A stretch of DNA of 64,000 bases from Ornithodoros turicata (Eukaryota; Arthropoda; Arachnida; Ixodida; Argasidae), in assembly GCF_037126465.1 (NCBI RefSeq), contig NC_088202.1, forward strand, positions 79,154,160 to 79,218,159, read 5' to 3'. Below the pieces are notes generated by a model that was given only the letters and a program-made list of their open reading frames with translations, was not told where the DNA came from and did no database searches. Both the position numbers and the translations under genes were made by a program. Of this stretch, positions 24,001 through 37,500 are shown one piece after another; within the stretch, counting starts at the first letter, position 1, and the number at the start of each line of letters is the position of its first letter.

Positions 24001-27000
24001 GAACCGCGCATGTCACGCAGTTACCAGAGCTGCAACAATCACAAAAACAACATGTTTTCGTTGCATGTGGTTCTAGTGCGTGTGTCCCTACTTAGCGAAA
24101 AGACAAAAAAAAAATAAAAATAAAAAAACGAACTGGTGCTCCACTTCCAGAAGCGACACCGACGAGTGCTCCGGCGAGTGTGGGAAGAAACTGTCTCAGC
24201 ATATCTGCTGATGTAGTATGGAATGTCTGCCATATTACCGACGGCAGTCACATTGAATAATGCTCATTATTTGTAGTAAAACTTGATGTGCTTCCCTATG
24301 AAATGGCACTTTAACGGGCGTTAAAAGACTTCCGAATAAATTTACTACAACCAAACTAAATTACACGCTTTCAAAACGCACTCTTACCATGTCATTCGGG
24401 TTGAGGGGTCCTAGTGTGTTCAAGCGGACGTTGACAGTCACGTACGTGGGTTCATCTGCAAGAAGCCATGCGAAACGTTCCTTGAGTTGCATACATCCAC
24501 GTAACTGCGCAATAAAAGGTACCCTTAGATTTGATGTAGCTTTTCCGGCTTCAGGCTTTCCGCCCCACTGCACGGATATTTTAGCAAAATTAGAGCAACG
24601 TTGTACCAGTTGGTCTTTTAAAACAGGACCAGAAATATAGCGGTCGAGCTGGGAGGGACTACTCACTGACTGCAAGCCATCCCACTGAGAGCTTTCTAGC
24701 TGCCTCCACATTTAATCGAACTGTCCGGATCTTCTTATAACGACACCTTGACATCTCCACCGTTAGCTGCTCCCTCTTCTAGCACTTCGCCGTTGTATTG
24801 GGTATAACTACCTTTGTGGACTGCCTCCAAGAGTCTGCTTTGAACCCACAATGTAATAATGTAGAGTAAGTTCTACAGGTCGGTAAGGGCTTGTTCCATC
24901 TCAAATCGAACAATCCGGTACACATGATGTCTCGAATGAAGGGGAAAAAATGCATGTTGAAGCCATCGGTGAGTTAGGAGAAATAAACGCTTTCGGAGTT
25001 CTCTGCGCTGCGCGGTTCGAAAAATAGGAGAGGAGTAAGAAACTGCCTGGCACTGGGGCAGCGCCCAGCCTGCTGGCCGGCATCAGCCCCATCTCATCAT
25101 CGTATCTCTATTTGTGTGTGTGTGTGTGCCTCTCAGAAGACGATGTCGTCGCGTGCTGGTTTGAGCGTTCCCTAGAAGGCTATTTCTTGTCGCATTGTAG
25201 TAATTTCTTGATCTGGCTTTAGACCACCTAGGCCACAATAGGCTCCTGAGTTGGAAGTGCTGTGTCGGTTTTTGCTTCTCTGCAAAAAAATATCAAAGTT
25301 GACTCAAAGTGCCGAAAAGCACCACATTCACTGCAACTTTGCGGGCGATGCAAAAAACGGATAAGATTGAGCTTTGTGCCGTTTAATTTGTCGTTCATCG
25401 GGCTATCGAATTATATATAATTTGTTACTCTTCTCTGTCAGGAACGTAAGCGATACCTCTTTAAGTAGCACCATACCACCCAAAAATGACAAATTTCTAA
25501 AGCCTTTATCTAAAAAAAACCACCAAAAACTTTTCTCGAAAATTGTATATGTCGTAGGTAGTCCCTTAGACTATGCACAGAAGAAAAATCAAAATTCGGA
25601 CTTGATCGGTAGGCGCACTGGGAATTTTTTGCCACCCCTATACGCGGAGCGCATTCAAGTGGTGGCACCGTGTCCCGCGTGTTGCAAAATCGAATTTTCC
25701 TAAGGGACTTTCAACTTCTGTCTTTTATGTTCATAGCTTTTCTGAGCTTTTATGTTCATAACAGTGTTGTAATCGCTGAATGTAGATTGTGGAGCAAGCA
25801 GATGTGCTAGCACTTTTTTGCGGGATGTCACACATGCGTTGCAAGTGCTGGGAGCCCGTGAAGAACAGAATGCTTTTACATCTTTGTAAGAGGTATATCT
25901 GTTCAGGGTGATTACAAACAAGCATATTTACTGTACACATTAAGTCAGGAGAGACGCAGTGACTTCCAGCATTCTTTAAAACATTTCCTTTCTTACGGCT
26001 CCATGACCTCGGACGGCGGAAATCATACAGAGGAAAGTGTCGTTGTGTAGTGTCTTACGCACACATTCAACGCTAATTCATGGTGCCTTTTGTGAACCTT
26101 GCCTAAACAGCCCGACTGGCGCCGCTGTCCAATATGTTCTTTGGTTCGACATACTGCACACCATAGGAAGGTCCTAGACGAATTAACTCTCGGAAGACAC
26201 CTTACGCAAAGTTTCGCATTCGTATCAGAAATGGCCTAGCTGTGCAGAAGCTGCTTCAAGTACTTCACAGCAAAGGTGGCTGAATCACAGCAAGCAGCAA
26301 TGTCGCCCACATTTCAAGGAAGCTCACAGAGTGAGCCGTTTGTACACCAGCCCGTCGTGGTCGAAGAAATCATTGAGTATCATCTGAAGCCATTAACGTC
26401 ACACCGCTTAAGTAAAGACGGAAGTCGGTGAAGGCATATGCACAGCTAAAACACTCCAAAATACGTGAAGAAATGGGCAGAAAGAGAGGCCGTAAACTGG
26501 AGACCGCTTTAGGTGTTGCCTTGCCAGGAACATCCAGGTGTAACTGCCATGACTGCAGAGAGTTATCATGTAACGTGAGAAGAGCCTATCAAGAAAATCT
26601 GACAAGAACCTGCCATCAAAAGTAACATTAAGGAAAGTGGCTCCTACAACAGCCTAAAGCAGTTCATGACACGAGCACTCTCATCCACCCAGAATGCTCT
26701 GCATAACTTACGTTACCTTCTTACCTTCATTACCCTGTCTTCTTCGCTGTCAAGTTGTTTTTATTCTGTGTACTGTAAATGCGATATGATCAGCGTGGAC
26801 AAATATACCTCTTATAAGGACGCAAAAGTATTCTGAGGCATTCTGTTCTTCACAGGCTCCCAACACTTGCAATGCATGTGTGACATCCCGCAAAAAATGC
26901 GAGCACATCTGGTTGCTCCACAATCTACATTCAGCGATTACAACACTGTTATGAACGCAAACGCTGAGAACGGCTTCAAATGCTAGCAATTAATTTTCAT

Positions 27001-30000
27001 GTGAAGACAGAAGTTGAAAGTCCCTTTGAAAAATTCGATTTTACAACACGCGGGACACGGTGCCACCACTTGAATGCGCTCCGCGTATAGGGGTGGCAAA
27101 AAATTCATAGCGCGCCTACCGATCAAGTCCGAATTTTGATTTTTCTTCTGTGCATAGTCTAAGGGACTACCTACAACATATAAAACTTTCGAGGCAAGTT
27201 TTTGGTGGGGTTTTTTAGATAAAGGCTTCCGAAATTCGTCATTTTTCGGTGGTATGGTGCTACTTACAGAGGTATCGCTTACGTTCCTTACAGAGTAGAA
27301 TAACAAATTATATATAATTCGATAACCCCATGAATGAAAAATTAAACGGCATAAAGCTCAGCCTTATCCGTTTTTTACATCGCCCGCAAAGTCGCAGTGA
27401 ATATGGTGCTTTTCGGCGCTTTGAGTCAACTTCGATATTTTTTGCAGACAAACAAAAACCGACACAGCACTGCCAACTCAGGAGCCTATTGGTCTGAAGC
27501 GAGATCAAGAGATTACTACAATGCGACAATAAATAGCCTTGTAGGGGCGTCTTCAGGACAGGAAGTAGAGGGGGGGGGGAAGGGAGTTGAAAGGTAGAAG
27601 GAGGTCAAGAGGATGGAATGGTGCGCTTAAATGCAGAGGTGCAGATTCGCGTCCTTTAGAAAGGAGGCGATGGAGGCTGTGCGCTGTCTTCTAACAGCAG
27701 TAGTGGATCCGTGATACAGATAGTCTTCGAGGCTGATTGTGGAGTTAATCAAAAACGGAAGATGCTGATTGCGTTGAGACTGATAGGCAGGGCAGTTGAC
27801 AAAGATGTGATGAACTGTCTCCTCTTGATTAGGGCAATGAGGGCAGTCAGGCGAGGTGGAGAGATTGTACTTGAAGAGCGAGCTGGCAGTGAGGGAGCTG
27901 CCACTTCTGAGGCGGTGGAGTGCAGTGGTGATAGCTCGATTGTAGTGCCGCGTTGGCAGGGGTTCTCGCTGGTGCGTGGGATGAAGCCGACTGACCAGTG
28001 AAGGAGAGGGCAGCAGCGATGCCCCGTCGTTGTGGACTCTTCTACCCTTCCCCCCCCTCCCCGTTTAGTCGTGACGCTGCCCGCACTTTGCGTGGCCAAC
28101 TACGGCAAGGGGTCTACCGACACCACCACCACCACCACCACCTAGCCTTGTAGGGAACGCCCAAACCTGCGCGCGACGACACCGTCTTCTGAGAGGCCGT
28201 TTTTTCCTCCTCTCCTATTTCCCGTACCGCGCAGCGCGGAGAATTCCGAAAGCGTTTATTTCTCCTATCTCGCCGATGGCTTCAACACATATTTTTCTCC
28301 AGTTCATTCGAGACATCAAGTGTACCGGATTGTTCGATTTGAGATGGAACTAGCCCAAGGCTATACAGGGTGTTCAAAATTAAGTTTTCACGAGCGCTAC
28401 GCAAACACAGCGATGACAAGAAACAGGATGATAAGTTTACGCTACTTGTGTAAGAAACAGGTGCTGCTAATTATGTAGCACCTGTTTCGTACTCAAGGAA
28501 CGTGAAAAATAGCACCAGTTTTCTTTTGTTCGCCTATTTATAAAGTGCTAGTGAAAGCTTAATTTTGAACACCCTGTATGTGCGGCGGTATATGGTGCAC
28601 GTAATACAGAGCCATAACAATAAAGCTTCGCACTTGTTATTTTGGGGACCGTTTCGGGGGTAATTCCGAAACCAACATTCAAAGTGCTATGCGAACAAGT
28701 GCACTCTAAGAAGAAGAAGACAAAAAAAGAGTAAGATGGGGAGTAATTGCAGCTTTTACTCCTTTAGCTTGCAATTACTCCCCACTTTAATCCCCCAACC
28801 CCGAAATTTACTCCCCAGGACTGCACATAGTCACTGAACTTCGCAAATGGTCTCCTGAATGCAACAGTCTACGTGAATACGTGCACAGTAAATTCAAAAA
28901 CACCCTTTCTGGGTAAAAAAAAAAAAGTGTTTTTAAGCAAATACACCTTTTTAATTTCACAAAGTTAACCAAAGGCCGCAAAAAGGGTGCTAAAAAGGTG
29001 CATGAGAAAATACGCTCTTTATTACACCAAGTGCTGTATCAAAAAGGTGTTTTTATGCGTTTACACCTGTCTCTTCCTTTTTACATCCTTCAAGTAACAC
29101 TGGTGTAGAAAATGATGTTTTTACGTAGTAATAAGGCTGACCACTTTCTGGTCTAACATGGTGTGTGCAGGTGGTCATACGCAGGAAAAAGCAAAGGCCA
29201 CTGACTGTGAAATTTATCACTTGGTTGTCCAACAAGGTTGTTTTACACTTTTGAAACACGATCCCGTAGCAGCAAGCTGACAACAATGTGGTTTGCCTGC
29301 ACAGTAAATCATTTTATGCCTTTATTCGCTGAAAACAGGTGTATTGTTATAAAAACACAATTTTCTATCCCGCAGATTGAAGTAAAAGGTGTAAAAAGAG
29401 CATCATTAAAGGTATAACATCGACATACACCAGATTTTATCCCATGTCGATCATTAAGGGTGTAAAAAGAGCTGTTGGAAAAGGTGTTTATGTTATATAC
29501 ACCCGTTTTACACCGGTGTAGAAAATAGTGTTTCAATTCGTGAGAGAAAAATTATATTGGCTTGACAGCTCCGCTCATTAGGTAATCACATTATAGACGA
29601 TAACTTGAGTTAAAAACACAATATTCGACAGGGAGGGATGTCAGCAAGTTCGCTGATATCTTTGAGTCGTTGCAGGCGTACGTGTTAATTGCAAAGACAC
29701 ATTTCCGTCACCGTTACAGACGAGTTCTGCCGCACTAAGCTTAACGAACGTACCCCAACAAACTTATTCCTCTTTCCTTTCTTTCTTAACTATTTCGCTT
29801 ATTCTTTTCCTCCCTTACTCCCCTCCCTTGGAAATGTAACTTGCCGCCATTATTCTGAGCAGGCAGACCACATTTCTTTTTCTTAATAAGCGTCACTACC
29901 ACCACCACCAACAACAAATTGTATTTCAGTATATGATCAATGTGGTACGCCAGTATAGGCTACCAATGCCAATACATATATACCGAGGGTGCAACGGCTC

Positions 30001-33000
30001 ATTGCTGGCATCGTCTGAAGATCGCAGCATCGTACCGCCGCTCATTTCACGAGCACGGACGGCGTTACGATGCTGGGATCTTCACCTCTTCCCTTACGCA
30101 TGTCCCACAGTTTTGCTTCAATTTTTTGTTACTTTTGTTTTGCTCACTCACTCACTCACAGTGTTGTTAGGACGATGATGGGTGCCTGTGACGCGCTGCG
30201 CTCCGGTTTAGGTTGTGCGTTGGAACCACGGCTGGAACTGTGCCGTCTCCAGGGTGGTTGTTGCCACACAAGCAAAAACGTCGGACTGCATGGCTCGGCA
30301 TGCTGCCGCGGGAGCTGGATTTACTGTGTGGGACCAAGCCGACAAAGCTAGTTCAAAGCTAGCTAGCTAGCTGGTGAAGGTGCTGTGAGAATGTGGGCTC
30401 ATTTCCCATTCATAGCGCTGGCAGCTGGCACACAAACCAGGGACTGCAGGGTGCGGGAATGCTTCCTGGCATTTTATTACACCCTTTCGAAAGGGTGTAA
30501 GATTGTTAAACACCCTCCTAAAAGGGTGTTTAAAGGGTGCAAAAAAAGGCATTTTCAAGGAAAATCACCCTTTGAAAGGGTGTTTTACACAGAATACGCC
30601 CTCTAAAAAGGGTGTTCCAGACCCTACGGTGTAAAAAGTGGTGTGAGTTATAGGACAAGCCATTTACACCCATAAGGGTGCTTTTCAGTTTACAGTGTGC
30701 TTTTCGTGAATGTGATGGAATAAGGCTATACAAGGAAAAAAGAAAGTCACTGAAAAGGTTAGCCAGCTGCACGACTCGAAACTACATCTTCTGGATTACC
30801 GGTCCAGGGTTCTACCAACTGAGCTAAGCTAACACCCCTCCCCAGTGACCTCGAAGGTTGCGTCATCTGAAGGGACAGACTACATCCACTCACTCATTCA
30901 TTCCACTTTTCACTCCTACATGTTTTCTCACTCACACACACACATCCATACTACACTATAAGGCTGTACAGCTTAGCTAACTGAGCAATTTTCCACCCAC
31001 GCAGAGGAAAAAATAGTTAGTTAGAGGTTCTTTCTTACGAAATTGTGCCCTATGCATGTCGCAGGACTTTATATCACTCGAGGTATCACGGGTAACGGTT
31101 TAATTCAAAGTATTTTCGTTCATGCACATGAATTACGTACCTGGGATTCTTAGAACAGAGCGTGAAATGCAGTCCGCACTCTGTGACATTCATTTAGTCC
31201 CATACATTTACTCCTTAAAGGGACTAATTGTTGTGGCAATACATTTAGTCCCCAAAGTGACGAAAAATATTCTTTTTTTTTTTCTTTCTTAGAGTGTTTA
31301 AAGCAATACCGGGAAATCTGCGGTGTCCTCGCATAACTATAGGCCCCAATTTGAGCTTCGCTTTTCGGACCGCCCCCTGTCCTGCCTTCCCTCATATGTT
31401 TTTCCACGCAGACAGGACACCAAAGTCACGACAGACACGGCTCACACACGCAGTCGACCCGTGAGGGATTAGTGAAGGAGCTGTTTTTTCTGTATTTTTT
31501 CATAATTTTCTGTGTCTCTGCTGCTTTTATCTCTTGTTTGTTTGTTAGCTTTTGGGTGGGGGGGGAATATAAGTTTATTGCAAAAAAGTTTGGGAATAGC
31601 AAGCCTAGATTATGGTTAACCTTTCCCTTCTTTTTTTTTTCTTTGTATTAGACATATTCCCCCCGTGAGGGAGCCGTGTTTGTCGTGTCGTTAAACGTCG
31701 GGTGTTTTTGTAATATGCTTGTATTGCTACCTGTGATATCTAATTTAATTTGAGGACATGCATTTCTACTGTAGCAGCCGCATCGTCACCTTCATATGAG
31801 CGTCAGCGCGCGGGAACAATAAACCATCTCGGGCCAGTTGGAATCTGGTTACCGATCACTACGGACCTAGTTGTCTTGCTGCCCTTAGATTCCTACACTA
31901 CCGTGTCACCCATGTAAGCATCCTGCTGCGAAAAGTGATAATCGTGTAGGGAACTTGCAGGAGTGTCACAATGTGATAGGCACGTTAGTGGTACAGTACC
32001 TGCCAATTCGGCTCATCTGCTAAAATATCTTTCTTCGCTACCTTATTTTCTACAGGTTTTCCACTCATTTTAATTAGTAGTGATACATTTAATCCGTGTG
32101 CCTTATACGAAATAAACCATGTGCCGAGATTGTAGTGTAGGTGGCACACAAATTAACACAAAAATATATAATCCACGTGCCAAATGAGTTAACGCCAGCA
32201 TTATGGACTTAAATCCTGTGACAACCTAAATTAATAACTACAGGAGCTGTACCGGACAATCGATCCGAGTTGACTGTTGTTACAGGCTAGGAGTTGTGTC
32301 CCATGCCCTACTATCCGTCTTCGCCTGTCAAGAACATGCTTGCAACTCTCAGTCTGTGTGAGCTTATGGCGCTGAAGGTTATGCATTAGTGAACTAGTTT
32401 GGTTCACGTTTCGGTGAACGTTACTAAGCATGTAAAGTACATTCACTTGTGAATATGATTTAAGAAAGCATATATTGAAAACAAAGGGACAGGTTGAAGC
32501 AGCCAAATTACAAGCTAGCAACAGAATTCAACAACAACAACAACAAATACATGCAGCGATGCAGAGACCAGTTTGGCGAAGGACGAGATATCGTGACGAA
32601 TGAGCCATATGGACGTCCGACTGCAGTCACGCCAGTGAACATCGGCATGCGTTGAGCAAGCGATCATTCAGAGCCAACCAGTAACAGTTCGGGACAATAT
32701 TGTAACGGCCGGTAGATGAAGCTGTAGTGCATGTCACGCGCAACCATTCTCACGCATTAAATCATTACCATCCTGACGCTGTGCCTCTCGCAACGTTTGG
32801 TGGAGGTGCTAGCTCGCTCCGACCGACCTGCTGCTGCCATGGCCATCGACACCCGAGCCTCGACCTGCCGACAGAACTATGAGACCCAAGACGACCTGAC
32901 CAGACCAGAAGCCCCCAGCCCCGTTGAGAACCGACGCCCGTGACAGCAGCACCCAGCGATGGCTCAGCTCCCGCCCTCGGACCACCGACCTTCCAGCGAG

Positions 33001-34508
33001 CGGCACAGCGTCGTCATCAGCGTCACCTCAACCGCATTTTTCACCGTTTAACAACTGCCGTTCGTCCACGTCGACTCGCGAGCTGTGGTGCCCGGGGGTC
33101 ACCACTTCAAGGAGGGAGAGTATTGTAACGGCCGGTAGATGAAGCTGAAGTGCATGTCACGCGCAACCATTCTCACGCATTAAATCATTACCGTCCTGAC
33201 GCTGTGCCTCTCGCAACATTATTAGTGTCGGCAGTATGGAGACAGTCATTCACGAGCACTTTCTGTTCCGCAAAGTCTGTGCAAGTTGGGTTTCCCGACA
33301 CCTCACTTGTGACCAGAAGGGAGCGCGCATGACAGTACCTGAGCAGCTGCTGAACCAGTTTCAATCCGAGGGGGGAAGAATTTTTGCAATCAACCATCAG
33401 ATGTGAAAGCTGGATGCATCGTTTCACCCCAGAGACAAAAAGAAGCAGCATTGAATGGCCACATAAGGCTTCCTCACCGTTAAATAATTTAAGCAAGACG
33501 CAGCCGTCTGCTGGGAACTCCATTGTCTTCTGGGACATGCAGGGTGTCATCCATGTGGACGTCTTGGAGCAAGGGGTCACGGTTAATGCCCAGCACTACC
33601 CCCCTTGATAAAGCTGGGTGCCGCGCAAAGCGCAATTCGCAAGAAAAATCCTGGGATGTTATCCAGAAAGGTCATTCTTCTTCATAACAATGCCAGGCCT
33701 CACACGGCGTATTTGACGGTAGCTACCCTGGCCGAAATGCACTGGGAGGTTTGGCCCTTTGCGCCATCCTACTCTCCCATCCCCATTCTTCTTTCTACGC
33801 CAAAGGGATCAAAGACTTGCCACGCGATGGCAGCGGTATCCAGATGTCCACAGGGAATACTTTGAAAAACTGACGTAGGTAGGTGCCTCCAGAATTTTCC
33901 ATCGTATTTCGGAAATAAAAGTATCGGTCAACCTTGAACGGTCCTTGTATTTAATTAGGAAACTGACAGTGACTACTCTAGTGACTCTACTACCACTGGT
34001 GTTAACAGGGGTAGAAACAGGACCGGACCAATATAGTTTATTTGTTTAGGGAAACACAAGCCATTTCGTACATTTGTAGTCGTTCTTCATTGCCTATATA
34101 CAGGGTGTCTTTTTTTCGATACCGATCTTTCATAAAAAAACTCTAAGGGCTATAGACATCCTGTTTTCACTTCTATCATCTCTGGGCCGGCGGACGTTCT
34201 TGCCATATGTTGCTCAACCGTCGAATGACTAATTACCTAAAAGTCGATAATTAACTTTTTAATTATAAAAGCTACAAGGTCGTCCCAATGAGAATATCTG
34301 GTCCCTTCGGTCACCTGATACCGTTACCGTTTTCAGAACAAAAATCCGATCGATAGATCGCCCGCGAAAAAGTTGTGAAATAACACAGTTTTTTTCTTTA
34401 TTTTGTTTATTGCGCATCTTCGGAGACGCGTCTTTCCTTCACCGCTAATGTGAGAGGGTGAAAGAGCACACTATTGCCTCTTGCTTTCTGGAAAAAGGTT
34501 AACAGAAA

Positions 34509-34539
<31 letters not shown>

Positions 34540-37500
34540 TGGGTGTTTACGTCGCGAGACAACTGAGATCATGAGCGACGCCACAGCGGTCGGTCTGTGG
34601 ATTGCTTTTGCCCACCTGAGGGTTCTTTAACGTGCGATGAAAGCTCATCACACGGCTCCCCGTATTTAACGTCCCTCGCGGAAGACGGCGTGTCTAAGCA
34701 ACTTGTACCCTGCCACCAAGTTGCTGGCGTCCTCGGCCGGGTTCGAACCCGCGTAACAGAAAAACAGAAAATGCAACCCAAGATAAGGGCAGTTCGGATA
34801 GCGTCACCCGATACATTTCTTTTTGTTTTGTTTCCGCAAGTTCGAGTTCATCTTCGACTCTTCGACGCATGAGGCGGCACTGTGCTCCTTCACCCTCCGA
34901 CATTTATTCTTTTTTTTTCTTTACTTTTTTCATTGCGCATCTTCGGACACGCGTCTTTCGTTCACCCTCCCACATTGGGGGTGAAGGAAAGACGCGTGTC
35001 CGAAGATGCGCAATGACCAAAATAAAGAAAAAAATTGTGTTCTTTCACGAATTTCTTTGCCGGCGATCTATCGAACGGATTTTTGTTCTCAAAACGGTAA
35101 CGGTATCAGGTGACCGAAGGGACCAGTTGTTCTCATTGGGACGACCTTGTAGCTTTTATGATTAAAAAGTTAATGAACAATTTTTAGGTAACTAGTCATT
35201 CGACGGTTCAGCAACAGATGACGAAGAACGTCCGCCGGCCCAGAGATGACAGAAGTGAAAACATGATGTCTGTAGCCCTTATAGTTTTTTTAATGAAAAA
35301 TCGGTATTGAAGAAAAAAGACACCCTGTATAGCATTCTGTTACGCCATCTTTCTGCACAGAGAGAGTTCTTGGTGTACCAACCCTTCAAACTTCAGCAAC
35401 GTGCTTAAATTTGTGAGGGTGAAGGTGGGGGAGGGGAGAGGGAAGTGTGCAGTTCGTCTTCCTGGGATTCGGATAGTCCCGGAGAACTATCCCGCACAGA
35501 AAAAATGCGAGCATCCGTCAATGGCCTTCATTGGGTTGTATCCCAAATATACACGAAATGTATTCCCAATGTGAACTCTGCATGCATAGGAACAGGATGA
35601 TACTTACGTTTTCCATAAGTTGGCCACGCTCTCTTGTCGTAGTCCCGGAAAACAGCATCTAAATCTGGCAGCTGACGAAAACTGTGCTGCTCTAACCTTG
35701 CTGACCTACATGCCACAGCAACAGGTCCACATTTTCCCTCGGCAGCGTGCACGCTGCACAATGAAATAGAGGGTTTTCAGTCGAGCTTGGCCTCCGGCAA
35801 GGTGTCAAATGGCAGTGCGCGTTTTTTCAGCAAATTTTATTATTATTAGTATTATTATTTTGTTGTTGTTGTTGTTGCTTTCGTGCACCGACAAACAAGA
35901 TCGTGATTTTAAAAGTCCTTCAGTAACATCTTAACACTTCGTTTTGTTTCTCCTCTTCTAATTTTTTCGGTCTGATGGCATGAGAAGAACATAACGTGGT
36001 TTTAATATGCAAGTATAAATAAGAGTGTGTACAGTTCAGGATACGTAACCTCTCCGCCTGCGATGTACAACGGCAAAACGTTCAGCCAAATATTTACAGC
36101 AAACTTCCCAACTACGTAAGGCACAACCCAGTACGAATCAGACTATATACAGTTCAGGACATGCAACGTCTCCGCCAGCGAAATGCAACGGCAAACCTGC
36201 CAGTCAAGTATTTACAAGTAAAACAACAAGCTCGAAGTGCTGCCCATGCAGAGGATATTTGTGCAAGAGAACATTGCTCTGATCACGCTCGTGAAAATAC
36301 TGTTACTATAATGATTAACTCGGGTCCGATAGCCAACTGTTTTATTAGTTTTGATAGGATAAAGCGCCAACGAAAGTACAGGAGGAGGCACATGAGGCGA
36401 GGATGAACCGCATGGTAGTAACCCTACCTATTGCAGTCTCAAATACCGACTATACCGACTAAGCCTTGAGTTTTGCATAAAAGCTGGCGAGCTGGTGTAA
36501 TCTTGTCGTGGGCAATATATCCCTGAGTACGTTATGAAGATGAAGGGACGAATAAGCAAACACACAGCACCGGAGAAGACTCCTGTCCTGTACGTTTGTT
36601 CGTTTGTCTCATTGTCTTCACCTCAAACCCAGGAATATGTTGCCCACGACAAGTTTGAGTTTTGATTCCATCGGACATCACGTTGGTTTCGGGAAAACAG
36701 TGGCTCTGCCATATACGATGCCGGATTTGCCATCGGTGATGTTCGCCAATACAAGACAAAATCAAATTGTGCACATGGTAAACGTGGAAAACGTTTGCAA
36801 CCTGGATGAACATTATCCTTAATCAGCACACTGTATGCCCTTTGTGTAGCTGATCTTTCCTTTTTTCACTTAGTGAACTTTCATATGCCCCCCAGTTTTA
36901 AAATGAAAGCGGAGGGTCGTATATATAAGCTCCACGCGCCATCTATAGATGGAGATGAGAATGGAGCAGAAATTAGGCGGGGAGTTCGAGGCCTAGTATA
37001 CACTGTGCGGGAAACGTTTGTGCGTTTCGCACGAATTTGCAAAAGGCATCATCTGTATACAACTCCCCAAAGAAAAGGCATATGCCTGGAAATCCGCTGT
37101 CTAGTCATTAAACGTTACAGATATGAGTACCGCGTTCGCTTCGTCAAGAAGAACGCACGGCATGTGAACATTTCATGCGATCACACCAGTATAAATCATA
37201 GTTTGTGATGTTCTAAGCACGAATTAGGTCGAAGGGGACCCATGAGTACCCTAATGTTAATGCCTTTTTTTTTGTCTTTTTTGCGATTAGTGCCTTTCTT
37301 GAAGATAGGCGCGCATAAGTGCCTAAATGGACACTTTATTTGCTGGTTCGTGTTTACTTCATAGCTTTTGAAACGAAAAAACGAGGACACGCATCGCCGC
37401 GCTGCATCACAGGATGCAAGCGTCTACCCCTGCGGTAGAAAGCAGATTATTTTTCGCCTGTATTCCTTGTACCCCTTGCGACACCAGGTCTGCCCTTGCA

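Larger units (their letters stand above)
24887..28356. mobile_element. Foldback element with arms of about 1 kb
   Basis: The left arm 24887-about 25950 is the inverted copy of the right arm about 26755-28356, the right one enlarged by a LINE insertion (27547-28142). Outer ends share GTTCCATCTCAAATCGAACA. The central loop of about 800 bp (25950-26755) is single-copy here. Both arms hold an ORF of about 107 residues in mirror orientation. The target duplication is unclear. Confidence 0.82.
32550..33900 (+). mobile_element. Mariner-like transposon remnant interrupted by a TRIM
   Basis: The first part (about 32558-32700) encodes FGEGRDIVTNEPYGRP and QAIIQSQPVTVRDN, the mariner N-terminal helix-turn-helix region. 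After the TRIM (32701-33217) the frame resumes with SVGSVETVIHEHFLFRKVC, then the catalytic region. The GDESW block is damaged (RCESW), and stops and frameshifts occur. Borders are approximate. Confidence 0.82.
34101..35327. mobile_element. TA-type foldback element with nested SINE-C
   Basis: The ends CAGGGTGTCTTTTTTTCGA and their complement are flanked by TA (34099-34100, 35328-35329). Arms of about 400 bp are inverted. The centre has a long hairpin (34936-35013). A SINE-C (34510-34890) is inserted in the left part. Confidence 0.8.

Noticed and set aside
24361..24711. A 116-residue standalone gene
   Set aside because: Only the 68 bp at 24388-24455 is supported as an LGC1 exon; the upstream open frame is intron.
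36873..37208. A 111-residue ORF as a gene
   Set aside because: No domain, no splice context and no partner was found; it lies in LGC1 intron 1.
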